In this document: positions 23,126 through 32,370 of the stretch, one piece after another
Layout: each line of letters opens with the position of its first letter
How positions within the stretch are numbered: the first letter of the stretch is position 1
Assembly (NCBI GenBank): GCA_963575745.1
Contig: CAUYUJ010015826.1
Span: 230,001 to 294,000 of the forward strand
Direction of reading: 5' to 3'
DNA: 64,000 nt
Origin: Prorocentrum cordatum
Lineage: Eukaryota > Sar > Dinophyceae > Prorocentrales > Prorocentraceae
Made by a program: the position numbers and the translations under genes
Notes under the pieces: generated by a model
Databases searched by the model: none
Told to the model about the DNA's origin: nothing
What the model saw: the letters and a program-made list of their open reading frames with translations, nothing else

Positions 23126-23183
23126 ATGAGGGGTGGGACGGTGGCAGATCATGTCATTGGGAAACGCGAGAGAACGGTGCGAG

Positions 23184-23800
23184 CGCGGTGGGCAGCAAAG
23201 GCGGCATCTCCGCCAAATGAAGGCAAGGCGGCATGTCCGCCAAGGGCTTGCGAGAGTGGAAAGGCGGCATCCCCGCCAAACGAAGGGCTGCGGTGGTAAC
23301 GAGTGGGGTGGCGATGGCAACGAAGAAATGTTTTTTTTTTTTTCAACAACAATAACAATTGTACGAAATCACACACCTCGTCATGAGCGGCCCAACTGCC
23401 GCCCCTGCCAAGGAGCTGCTTCGCCTCTGCTTCGTCTCCGACCGCCAATCGATGGGATTCCCAACGGTGTCGCTGGCCTTCGCGAGCCACAGCTCGCGCG
23501 GTAGGGTCTCGGGCAGGACGCGCTCGAGCAGGAGGGAGTTATGCAAGCGCTTCGCCTCGCCAAGTGAGGCATCGGAGCGCGATGAGCAGCAAAGGCGGCA
23601 TCTCCGCCAAATGAAGGCAAGGCGGCATGTCCGCCAAGGGCTTGCGAGAGTGGAAAGGCGGCATCCCCGCCAAACGAAGGGCTGCGGTGGTAACGAGTGG
23701 GGTGGCGGTGGAAATGTTGTTTCACCAACAATAACAATTGTACGAAATCACACACCTCGTCAGGAGCGGCCCAACTGCCGCCCCTGCTCACGAGCGGCCC
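23184..23800. repeat. Direct duplication, two ~210-bp copies with three hairpins each
   Basis: The block 23190-23405 recurs at 23584-23790: the same three GGCGG-CCGCC hairpins with identical spacing, then 'CAACAATAACAATTGTACG' and 'CACACCTCGTCA-GAGCGGCCC'. Between the copies lies a fragment like the 'GNPIDWRSE' gene. Confidence 0.85.
23409..23590 (-). pseudogene. Fragment of a GNPIDWRSE-type protein
   Basis: Minus-strand frame reading '...LLLERVLPETLPREL...' then 'GNPIDWRSE', the same nine residues as in the intact gene at 28182-29226 (DNA around 23446 matches 28687 closely). The flanking parts of that gene are absent, and the frame ends in the duplicated hairpin block. Either an exon of an unmodelled gene or a truncated paralogue. 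Confidence 0.5.
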
Positions 23801-23878
23801 AGCGGCCGCGGCTTATTCGGGTCCTTCTCCACCTTTTTCAGGCCGTACTTCATGATGTACTGGGCCACCATGGGGCGC

Positions 23879-25817
23879 TCAGGTGCTGTGCTTCTGCGCC
23901 TCCTTGAGCATCCCCGCGATGGCCCTCGCCGCCGAGCTCGCATCCTTCTGGATGCTGATGGCCTCGTCCTGCGTGATCGTCAACGCCACGCCGCTGTGCA
24001 CGCGCTTCTGCGCCACCGCCTTCATGACTGCCACAGACTTCCTCGCCGCCTTCGCGTTCTTCACAGCCCATGACGGCACCTTGTCCGCCTTCTCATGCTC
24101 GAGGTACCCGTCCAGCTCTGTCTCGAGCCTCGTTGCGGTGCCGATCCACTTCAGCGCCAGGTTTTTCTCCTGCGTCTCCTTCTTGGCCTGCTCGGCCTTC
24201 TCCCTCGCTTCCTGTCGCCTCCGCTCCTTCTCAGCGTCCTTATCCCTGCGGAGCCTTCGGGGTTGTCCGAAAATGACAACACTTCGAGCCGAGCGAAATC
24301 AATAACCCGATCCGAACCTGAAGAGTTGAACGGAAACCGAAAACGAATGCGAAGCCCAGGCGACACCCCTGCGTTGAACCCCCAAACGGCCTGCTCTTGC
24401 TCCTGTCCTTGCTCTTGCCGCGGCTCTTGCTCCTGCCCTTGCGGCGGCTCTTGCTCCTGTCGCGGTCGCCGCGCGAGCGGCTCCTGCTGCGGTTGGTGTC
24501 GCGACGTCTGTCGCGGCGTCTGCTCCTGCTGTCGCGCCTGCCCCTGCTGTCGCGCCTGCTCATGCTGCGCCTCCTCCTCCTGCGGCTGTCAGACCTGCGC
24601 CTGCGGCGCCGCCTGGATCTGGACATGTCGCTCTCGTCGCTTCTGTCGCCCTTGTCGCCGCCGTGCTCTGCGACGCCCGTCGAGGCCGCTGCCCGCGGGC
24701 CGCTCTGCTTCGCCTGCGTCCTCTTATCGGTGTACAGCTCGTTGCGCACTGCGGCCTCCACTGTCTCGCTCCAGGCCGCCTCCAATTGCGGCCTGTACGT
24801 CCACTCCCCGAGATCAGGGTTCCACCTCTTATCCTGCACATTATCTTCAATCTTTTTCGCGTCGAAGCCGTCGTGCGCCCACTTCCTCAGCGGAAGGTAC
24901 TTGCCACCCTTGCGGACGCGCTCCTCCTCCATCCGTTGGACAGTGATTGAGCTGACCACGAAGGCTTCAATGCGATCGAGGTTCGACAGCCCAGGATCTT
25001 CTGCCAGATCCTTGTAGAACTGCTGCTTGAACTCACTCTTCATTTTGGCGAAACACTTTGGCGGCCACTGTCCGAACCTCCGAGAAAGGCGCACCCCGTT
25101 CGTGTTGCACGCGTCGCACTGGTAAGTCGACTGGCCCTTCGCCCTGATCCTGTAGTTGCACTCCTTTGCCGTGCGACAGCAGCGGTTGCAACGCACGATG
25201 CTATGCCCGATGCCATGCACATCCACGAACTCCCCTACCTGGGGAGCGCCTGCTGGCGGATCGTCCTGAGCTGCCTCCTCCTCCTCCGCCTGCGGCGCTG
25301 CCGCCTCGGGCGAGCGCTCCTCATTCTCAACCTTGGCTACCGCGCCCTGCGGTGGAGCCTCTTCCTCCTCAAGCTCACGCTTGGCACTCTCAAGCTCATC
25401 CTGTTTGACGCCGAGCTCGGAACCAATCTCGTCGCCGCGCTCCTCGGAGCCCGATGCCGCCTCTGACGCTGCGTCGTCCGGCTCTGGTGGCAAAGCCGCT
25501 GCGCCCTGAGGAGGCAGTTCTTCGGCGGGAGCTGCGGCTGACGCAGCTTTGCGAGCCGTCCTCAACGCTGCGGGGTGCTTACCTTTGCCCTTGCCTTTGC
25601 TTTTCCCGCGTGCCTTCGGCGGCCCTGCGTCGGTCAATGCGAGCGGCGGCACAAGCTGTCCAGTCAGTGTCATCTGCGTCCCCGATAGCTTAGCTTTCCC
25701 ACGGGGCTTCGCTGCGGGCGCCTTGGTCATCACTCCCTTGTTTTTCGGCCTGGCTGCTCCGAACATCACTGCCAGAGAATGCTGCTGGTGATCTTCAGCG
25801 GGCGGCGTCCCCGCCAT
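23879..25817 (-). CDS. RS-rich zinc-finger-like protein of a dinoflagellate-expanded family, two exons
   Basis: Exons 25817-24391 and 24245-23879, GC-AG intron of 145 bp (24246-24390) flanked by GCAGG repeats; 597 aa. In order: start MAGTPPAEDHQQHSLAVMFG, Lys/Gly-rich stretch (70-80), acidic coiled region (100-190), Cys motif C210..C213/C214..C220...C234xxC237, 'LSRRFGQWPP' (244-253), a helical region, an Arg/Ser-rich segment (~400-478) and, after the intron, a charged helix-rich tail ending KEAQKHST. Splicing keeps '...KSR|DKDAEKERRR' in frame. The Cys block plus 'FGxWP' plus RS arrangement is one I recall as very common in dinoflagellate predicted proteomes, function unknown. RS-rich tails often mean nuclear RNA-linked proteins; that is inference. 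The ATG at 25817 follows a GGCGG hairpin in the 5' UTR. Confidence 0.7.
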
Positions 25818-26154
25818 GGCGGCGTGACCGCCTTGGCACGCGAGAAGCCGCGCGTCGCGCGCGGCCCTGATGCCAAGATGAGCTGGACGCGAAGCGATGA
25901 CGAAGAAAACGCGCGGTAAGTGAGGCGGGATAGCCGCCAGCGGAATAGCCGCTTCAAAGGTGGAGGGAGGGGTGGAGTGAGGTATGAAGGGGGCGGCATA
26001 TCCGCCAGCGGACTCGCCGCTTGAGAGGGTGCAGGGGCGCGGCGAGGGAGGCGGATTGGCCGCCAGCGGACTAGCCGCTCGAAGCGTGGCGGACGCACGA
26101 GGTGATACGGATACTGAAATGAATTGCGCGCAACATGACAACCACACAAAATTG

Positions 26155-26310
26155 ACATCATGTTATCATATGTTATCATATGTTATCAGGCGTGTGATAA
26201 CACCATGCTAACACATGATAACACCTGATAACATGTTATCAGGTGTTATCAGGTGTTATCAGGTGTTATCAGGCGCGTGATAACATATGCTAACATATGA
26301 TAACAGCCAA
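26155..26310. promoter_or_regulatory. Array of TGTTATCA/TGATAACA motifs
   Basis: About 16 copies of the octamer TGTTATCA or its reverse complement in 150 bp, in blocks that fold back on each other. It lies about 340 bp upstream of the start of the RS-rich gene and about 680 bp after the end of the GKW gene. It could be a binding-site cluster, an origin-like cruciform or a simple satellite; no factor is implied by sequence alone. Confidence 0.5.
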
Positions 26311-26389
26311 CGTTTTTTTGCCAGTGCATGGCGGCGGCGTAGCGGCACGTCCGCCGAGTTAGTTAAGCGGAGCAGCAGGGGCGGAGCGG

Positions 26390-26550
26390 CGCCCTGCGCT
26401 ACCGACCGCGGACGGCGCCGCGTGCTTCAAACCGCTGCCTGAGCGGCAGCGAAAAGACGGGCGAGCGCGGAAGCGAGGCGCGCTGCCTGAGCGGCAGCGA
26501 AGAGACGGGCGAGCGCGCGCAATCGGGGCGCGCTGCCTGAGCGTCATCAT
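26390..26550. repeat. ~65-bp tandem repeat, 2.5 copies
   Basis: Unit 'CGCTGCCTGAGCGGCAGCGAA' (in two parts) plus 'AGACGGGCGAGCGCG'; the first part is itself palindromic. Confidence 0.85.
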
Positions 26551-26554
26551 ATGC

Positions 26555-26985
26555 AAGGCGATGGGGGGGTGGGCGGACATGGCGATGCAGCACATCCAGA
26601 AAATAGCCGCACTCATTCTTATGCGGATGCAGTTTTCTCCACCCAGCCCTTTTGCCAAATCCCATCCAACCGCCCACCTGTCTTATCCGCCGAAGTTCCC
26701 TCACCTTCCTCCCGCTCCGCTCGTCCACTCGCCCCCATATCGCCTTGCATTGGGGGACGGCTACTCGGCCGCCTGCGTGGCCAAAATTCACCTCGGCGTG
26801 GCGGCCTTCACGAATTGAGTGCGGATGGAGTGTGTGGGGGTGTCCTAATTTGTTCTGACACAGGGGTGTGGATTGAAATTGCGTTGGAGGAGTGGGAGGG
26901 GGGCGTGTAGGGCCGACGCGTCGCGCCGCCTGCGCGAATGAGGCTACTGATGCTGAGGCGACATCAGTGCTGCCAGCCGTGCACC
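26555..26985. other. Intergenic, no convincing gene
   Basis: Open frames exist on both strands (plus 26561-26818; minus 26399-26791), but neither has motifs or a consistent third-position bias. Confidence 0.4.
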
Positions 26986-26990
26986 TGCAC

Positions 26991-27629
26991 CTACGAGGTC
27001 GCGTTGCGCACCAGCCAGCTCGCGAGCACGTCCTCGCACTCGGCGATGCATTGCTCCTCTTGGCGGAAAGCGTTCACCGCGCGCTCCGCTATCTGGGCGC
27101 ACATCTGCGTCGCAGTACGCGCGCGGCGCAACGAGTCGAGCACAGCCTGGCACTGGGTGCCGTTGAGCACCACGATGCTATCGGGCGACATCTGGCTGGC
27201 CAACGCCGTGGACATCCTCATGCCCGCCGTGGCTGACGAAGCTGCGCCTGACGATCCGCTGCCCTCCGAGAACGCGTCCTTCAGCTGGTGCGAGCGCTCC
27301 ACGCGGGATTGTGGAGGGATTGGCGCCAGCTCGACCTTCGGCGCCCCCTTGCGCCTTTTGGCGGAGCCCCAGTTGGCCTTCTCCTCCTCCCATTGGCGCC
27401 ACTCCGCGAGGTCGACTTCCCACGAGTCGGCCTCGAGTGCGACAGCAGCTACCTCCGCTTCGTCCTCGCTCAAGTCGTGGTACGGCGACACGCGAAGGTG
27501 GTTCACCAGCTTGTTCCTGGCCTCCTCCACTGTCTCTCCCTGGAACCACTTGCCGCCCCTTTTGCAGCTGCTGCTCTGTGGGCACTTGAAGCCGAACATG
27601 ACGGTCTTCTCGCCCTGCTGGCCTGCCAT
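26991..27629 (-). CDS. Cys/His 'GKW...HL...YH' protein of a dinoflagellate-expanded family, single exon
   Basis: 212 aa from ATG at 27629 to TAG at 26991. The N-terminal domain has C16, C22, GGKWF (25-29), 'EEARNKLVNHL' and 'SPYHDLSEDEA' (H44, H51), a CxnCx3GKW...HL...YH layout resembling a small zinc-binding fold. A Trp-rich acidic middle (WEVDLAEWRQWEEE) and a basic KRRK patch (91-95) follow. The C-terminal half 'LNGTQCQAVLDSLRRARTA' and onward is predicted helical. I recall this two-part architecture as recurrent in dinoflagellate hypothetical proteins. Function unknown; the basic patch suggests nuclear location (inference). GGCGG hairpins crowd its upstream region. Confidence 0.65.
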   Translation of the reverse strand: MAGQQGEKTVMFGFKCPQSSSCKRGGKWFQGETVEEARNKLVNHLRVSPYHDLSEDEAEVAAVALEADSWEVDLAEWRQWEEEKANWGSAKRRKGAPKVELAPIPPQSRVERSHQLKDAFSEGSGSSGAASSATAGMRMSTALASQMSPDSIVVLNGTQCQAVLDSLRRARTATQMCAQIAERAVNAFRQEEQCIAECEDVLASWLVRNATS

Positions 27630-27774
27630 GGCGGCAGGGCGAGAAGTGCACGGCTAGCGCAGGGGCGGCGTGGGGCGCGAGCCTGTGCGCGCCTAGATTC
27701 GAGCCGATACAGCGTCCCAACAACAAAAACATACATGTGTAAGAGGCGCGGTGGCATCGCACATTTCGGGATGC

Positions 27775-28025
27775 CAGCAGGCGGCGGCGGCGGTTTAGCC
27801 GCCAATGGAGGGCTCAGGGCGGCGTGGCCGCCAATGGGCGGTTTAGCCGCCAATGGGCGGCGTGGCCGCCAATGGAGGCTTCAGGGCGGTTTAGCCGCCA
27901 ATGGGTGGCTCAGGGAAGGACTGGTGTTTTTTTCCAACCGCATAGAACAAACCCGATGCGCCGATGCTCGTATCTGAACGGCGGTTGTCCGCCAGGCGGG
28001 GGGAGGCGGCGCGTCCGCCAATGAG
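27775..28025. repeat. Dense cluster of GGCGG-CCGCC hairpins upstream of the GKW gene
   Basis: About seven hairpins joined by 'AATGG' spacers, forming an imperfect 'GGCGGTTTAGCCGCCAATG' tandem. It covers the region 150-400 bp upstream of the start at 27629. Confidence 0.85.
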
Positions 28026-28181
28026 ATAGATCGGCAACGAAGAGAGGGGAGGAGAGATGAGATGAGACGAGGCGGGGAGAGGCGGCGCGTCATGACGCGT
28101 CAGCGCGGATAGCTGCAACTATCCGCGCTCGAATTACGGAAGCTATGCACCCCAGCCCGCTTGCAGGTCCACGCGATCACC

Positions 28182-29226
28182 CTACAAGAAGACATCTCCG
28201 CGGGCGGGCGGGCGCGGCTTCGCTGGCGGTGGTGCCATCTTGCTTGTCGGCTGCAGCCGACGCCCTGCCCTCGGCTGCACCATGCTGGGCTTCCCTGCTG
28301 GCGGCTGCCTGGTCTTCGGCGGCGGCGGCCCCATGGTCTTCGGCGGCGGAGGCGGAGCTGGAGGGTTCATATTGCCAGTCCTCCACGGCGCTTGCTGAGG
28401 CATCGTCTTGGGCAAGTTCGGCGCCATGGGCTCCCGATGCATCAGCTGAGGCTTGGGGACGTGCGCCTCGCGCACCCGCGGCGCTGCCTTGTTGCCGTGC
28501 AGCTTCGCGTACATCTCGCGCTTTGCGCCACCTCGGTTCCCCCAGCGCTTCGCATTGGCGCGCCACGCCTGGCCCTGCCACGTCTGCGGCCCGCCCATGG
28601 CGGGGCCAGGCGGGCCGCGGTCGCGGAACTTCTTGTAGTCGTACTTCATCTGGTACTCCTTGAGCACGGCGAGCACGGTCTCCGACCGCCAGTCGATGGG
28701 ATTCCCAACGGGGTCGCTCAGCCAGGCTCGCAGCTGCGTCCTGAACGCCTCCACCGCGCTGGGATGCGCCTCCACCGCCTCGGGGGGCTCTTCCACCACA
28801 GGCGTCGCGCCCCGCATGTGCGACGCGAGCTCCTTCACGAGAGCCGAGGGCGGGAAAGGCCGCTGCCGCGGGTCCCGCGGCGGTGACGTCGGCCCCCGCC
28901 TGCGCGGCGGCGTCGACGGTGCCCGCGGGTGGCGCGGGCTGCGCGATCGCGCTGGCTGCGCCGCCAACGTGGGCGCGCTGGCTGGCCGACTGCCGCTGGC
29001 GGAGGAAGACCGATCCCCTGCGTTGTTGTCCACGCCCGCAAGGTCGGAGAGCAACTGCATCGCTGGCCCGAACATCTCCTGCGCCGAATCGCCAAAACAG
29101 TTCGACCGAGAGCGGCCAGCCAGTTTCGCGCGCGATGCGCGCGTCCCTGGCTACCGCACGCGGGGCCACTTGTTTTGGCGATGCAGCTGCCTCCAACGCG
29201 TCGAACGCGCTGCCGCTGTCTGCCAT
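28182..29226 (-). CDS. Proline-rich GNPIDWRSE protein, two exons
   Basis: Exon 1 29226-29191 (12 codons, MADSGSAFDALE), GC-AG intron 29079-29190 (112 bp), exon 2 29078-28182; 310 aa. Exon 2 opens 'EMFGPAMQLLSDLAGVDNN', then a Ser/Arg/Pro-rich linker ('ARSRSPRHPRAPSTPPRRR'), a compact domain 'AVEAFRTQLRAWLSDPVGN' + 'PIDWRSETVLAVLKEYQMK', a basic Gly-rich region and a long Pro/Lys-rich tail (PPPPPKTMGPPPPKTRQ). The WL..GNPIDW..E core is a sequence I associate with dinoflagellate hypothetical proteins. The composition suggests an RNA- or nucleus-linked role (inference only). The intron carries a perfect 12-bp inverted repeat near its ends. A fragment of a related gene lies at 23409-23590. Confidence 0.65.
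29079..29190 (-). other. GC-AG intron with perfect 12-bp inverted repeat (introner-like)
   Basis: ATCGCCAAAACA at 29088-29099 and TGTTTTGGCGAT at 29171-29182 pair exactly, 9 bp inside each intron end. The splice donor is GCAGCT and the acceptor GCGCAG. An intron bounded by short TIRs is the signature of introners, introns derived from MITE-type elements. Confidence 0.6.
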
Positions 29227-29229
29227 GGC

Positions 29230-29985
29230 CGCGGCCGCAGTGCGAGGCGCCGAGCGCGACGCGGTGGCTGCGGCGCAGCCTCGGCGCGCGGGCCCCAGCC
29301 CACGCGTCGGCGCGAAAGGGGGGGGCCGACCCCGCGCGGGCTCGCGGGCACCCGCGGGCCGCGGGCTTGAACCGAAATGGAATCGGACGCGGAAGCGAGA
29401 CTTCGGGAGGAGGGGGAGGGGGTTGCCCATGGACCCATTGAAGTCTTGGAGCTCCTCGAGCCCTCGGGGGCCTCTCAGAAGGGCCCCGCTGGTTCTTGCG
29501 ACGGGGTCTCGGGGGAGGGGGCAGAGTGAGGGTGGCATTGGGAACCAGAAATATAAGTGAACTGGTGTCCCTTTGAATGTGCAGGTCTTGGTTCACTTGT
29601 TTTCGTCGTTGAACGGGCGGTGGCAACGTCGGTGCCTTCGCGCGCGCCCATGCCATTCTGGGTGAACGCCTTCGCCGTTCGAGCAGTGGGCGTCTCCCCG
29701 ACGTTAGTTGGCGTGGGATCCAGTGCCTGACAGCGGAGAGGGGGGCGCAGGGACGTGGCGCGGGGGCGCGGAGTGGGCCGATTAGGGGAGGGGGGCGGCG
29801 GCATGTCCGCCTGAAGGGCGGAGGAGCGCAAAGGGGTGGGGCGGGGGCGGCATGTCCGCCACGAGTTGGAAGGCGAGAAGGCTGCGCTACAAGGCGGCAT
29901 ATCCGCCACGAGGCGGCATATCCGCCACGACCTTTTTGTTATCCCGAGGCCGCCCCGTTGGCCTGGAGAGTTGAAGAGTCGTAGC
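29230..29985. other. Intergenic with four GGCGG hairpins
   Basis: Upstream DNA of the GNPIDW gene. Hairpins near 29797, 29847, 29894 and 29914. Long Pro/Arg frames are by-products of GC-rich sequence. Confidence 0.45.
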
Positions 29986-29990
29986 GCGAA

Positions 29991-30943
29991 TTACTCGCCG
30001 CGCGCCCTGGCGGCGAGCTCCTTCTTGACCAGCTCCTCCGCCTCCGCGATGGCCCTGGCCTCGGAGCGATCGGGCGCAACGAGGCAGCAGGGGGCGGAGG
30101 GGGCGTCGAGGCAGGGGCGAAAATGAAGAGAGCGCGGAGGAGGGCGTCGAGAAGGGCGTCGGTGAGAATCTGGCCTTGTCGGCCTCATCGCCCGCGATGT
30201 ACTTCAGGCTGACGTTGCTGCCAGGGACGCCGACCCTGCCGCTGCGGAACTGCACCTGGGGGGCGGAGCAACGATGAACAGTCGCCTGAAAGGCGGCGGG
30301 CGCGCAAACTGCGACCCCAGCGGGGCTGCTGGGAATCGCCGCGCGCGCCCGACGCCTCATCGGTGGGAGGTTCAACCCCGCTCGCCAAGTTGCGTGTGGT
30401 CTGCATCTCCCACCTCGGCTTCGCCCACTTGCGCTGCTTGTCCTTCCCAGCCGCGCCGTCCGTCTTCTTGCCCGTGGGGAGCGGCGTCTTCTTAGCCACG
30501 TTGCCCGTGGCAGGCGGCGTCGTCTTCTTTGCCGCGTTGTCATTGCCAGGCGGCGTCGTCTTCTTAGCAGCATTGCCCGTGGCAAGCGTGGGGGCCTTCA
30601 CCGCCTCGGCGTTCTTTTTCGTCTTGACCGCCTTCGTCCTCTTATCCATGGCCGCGACCATGGCCAGAGCCGCCTCCGTCGGGGTCTTCTTCAGAGAGCC
30701 TGCGGCGATGCCGACCTTCTCAGCCTTGGGCGGCGGCGTCACGGCGACGATGCCGAAGTCGGAGTCGGAGTCGAGCTCGATCGGCAGCTCATGCTTCTTC
30801 TGCTTCTTCGCCGCGCGGCTCTTGCTGATCGAGGCCGTTTGGGCGGCGGCGGTGCTCGATAACGGCTGACAGTCGGCGGGTTTGCCGCCATCGTGTGCCG
30901 CCAGTTGCTGCGTCGACGGCGCATCCGAACTCCCCGCCGCCAT
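29991..30943 (-). CDS. Lys/Ala-rich protein with C-terminal 'RSG...G..VSLKY' domain, three exons
   Basis: Exons 30943-30386, 30255-30175 and 30059-29991, with GC-AG introns of 130 bp (30256-30385) and 115 bp (30060-30174); 235 aa. It begins MAAGSSDAPSTQQLAAHDGG; 'AAKKQKKHELPIELDSDSD' is a nuclear-localisation-like stretch; 'AAKKTTPP' and 'GNxAKKT' repeats follow; then 'WAKPRWEMQTTRNL' joins across intron 1 to 'VQFRSGRVGVPGSNVSLKY', and across intron 2 to 'ADKARAIAEAEELVKKELAA'. Both joins keep frame and rebuild a W..E.TR...R.G..GPG....KY domain I recall from many dinoflagellate predicted proteins. Intron 2 is flanked by GCCAG direct repeats. ATG 30943 was chosen because the upstream frame only has a GTG. 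Confidence 0.7.
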
Positions 30944-31095
30944 CGAAAGCTGGTGGTTCGAACCTGCTCGTTCTTGCAACGGCTCCTGCGGCTGCTGCGT
31001 CTGCGAGCGGTCGATCAGCTGGATGGCTGGGTTGGGCCAGCGGCCGCCGCTGCGCGAAAGCCCCACCTGAAATCAGGCGGATCACCGCCGAACGA

Positions 31096-31147
31096 AAATA
31101 TTCCCCCCCCCCCCATCCCCCTAGGGGGATGGGGGGGGGGAATATTT
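31096..31147. terminator. Long near-perfect palindrome overlapping a stop codon
   Basis: AAATATT + C12 + ATCCCCCTAGGGGGAT + G10 + AATATTT: an inverted repeat of about 50 nt whose right edge overlaps the TGA (31147-31149) of the gene to its right. It could act as a transcript-end hairpin or be an inserted foldback. Only the structure is certain. Confidence 0.55.
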
Positions 31148-32089
31148 CACAACACGCCCTCCATCCAGGCATCCAGAAACGTACCCCGCGCCGATCCAGG
31201 AACCCACCCCTCGACCCAATACCAGGTGTCCCGCGGGGGAATGCGTTCTGTTATTCCCCGTGGAGCCGTCGGCCAGCGCCCAGAGAACGAATCGGCCGCC
31301 GCGATGGGGAGGTGCTGCTGAGGAGAGCCGCCGCCTGGGCCGTGGGATGGCTGCAGCCCGCCGCGGGCGGGCGCAGGCGCGGGCAGCGCGAGGTGGCCGC
31401 TCTTCTTCCCTGCACGGAGATTAATCAGCTTCGCAATCGTCACCATCTCGACGGGATTTATCTGCGGCGCCGTCGCTCCAACACCTGGCGGGAAGGCGTC
31501 GACGTACGTGATGGGGTACTGAGACTGGAGCCTCCCAGGCGTGATGGGGAGAGCCTGGATGCCATCCCTGGGCGGCGGCATCGTCGCCACGAGATTCTTG
31601 AACGAGGATTTCACTGTGGCCAGATATGACTGCAACAGCTCCCTCGTGATCTCGCCCGTCTCCACGCCTGTCTGCTTGCACACCAGCAACAAGAATGCTG
31701 CCATATTGGCGGCCGTCGGGCAGCTCGGATGCCTCAGGCCAAGCGCCCCGAGGTGCTCTGAGAACGCCGCCATCTTGGCAGTGAAGCCCGAATGCGGCGA
31801 GAGCACGAACTCCCACAACTGAGGCGTCAGAAATTCAATGAACCCCTCGTAGTTCTGGAGCTTCCCCCCCCTGCAGGCTGCCCGACGACAGAGCCTGCAA
31901 GAAGTCTCCCAGCTCGGACTGCGCCCACCCCACGCCGCCGCCCAAAGCAGCAAACTGCGCACTCTGGAGCTGCGACCAGCGCTGGGACGTCGCCGCCTGG
32001 ATGCAGGCAGGAAGGTGCTCCGTCGCACTGCCGCGCGCTACGAACGCCGCCCGCGCCTCCTCCAGGCGGCCTCGAAGGATGCCCTCCAT
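31147..32089 (-). pseudogene. Helical protein of a dinoflagellate-expanded family, with one frameshift
   Basis: From ATG 32089 ('MEGILRGRLEEARAAFVAR') the frame runs to '...QALSSGSLQGG'; the continuing homologous-looking frame 'KLQNYEGFIEFLTPQLWEF' starts right after a run of eight G (minus strand; 31864-31871). Seven G would give one uninterrupted protein of about 313 aa. Later parts: 'GLRHPSCPTAANMAAFLLL', 'YLATVKSSFKNL', 'PPGVGATAPQINPVEM', then a Pro/Gly-rich tail. I recall similar 'W....SP......LGLRHPSE.T' proteins in dinoflagellates. A sequencing indel is as likely as a real mutation. An upstream ATG at 32214 is out of frame and would need an intron. Confidence 0.5.
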
Positions 32090-32214
32090 GGCAGCGATGC
32101 GGCGCGACCGCGCGCCGAGCGGAGTGCGCGACTCCCCGCGCGCGCACGCCGCCCGAAGCCCTCGGAGGAGGGCTCGCCAAAAACGGATCGAGCCAACGCG
32201 CGTGCGACGGACAT

Positions 32215-32370
32215 ATCCTACTCCTGCTCTTCCTGCTCCTCCTCCTCCTCCCCCTCCTCCTCCTCCTCCTCCTCCTCCCCCTCCTCCCCCTCCTCCCCCT
32301 CCTCCTCCTCCTCCTTCTCCTCTTCCTCCTCTCCCTCCTCCTCCTCCTCCTCCTGGGTGAGGGGGGGCGC
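32215..32370. repeat. CTC/CCT microsatellite
   Basis: Imperfect CCT/CTC run upstream of the helical-protein gene. Confidence 0.9.

Noticed and set aside
26561-26818. 86-codon plus-strand ORF inside the transposon
   Set aside because: It is opposite to all other genes of the element, with no motif and no codon bias; the minus strand here is equally open.
29475-29909. 145-codon minus-strand frame upstream of the GNPIDW gene
   Set aside because: It translates GGCGG hairpins (MADMPP repeats) and Pro/Arg-rich DNA; no domain.
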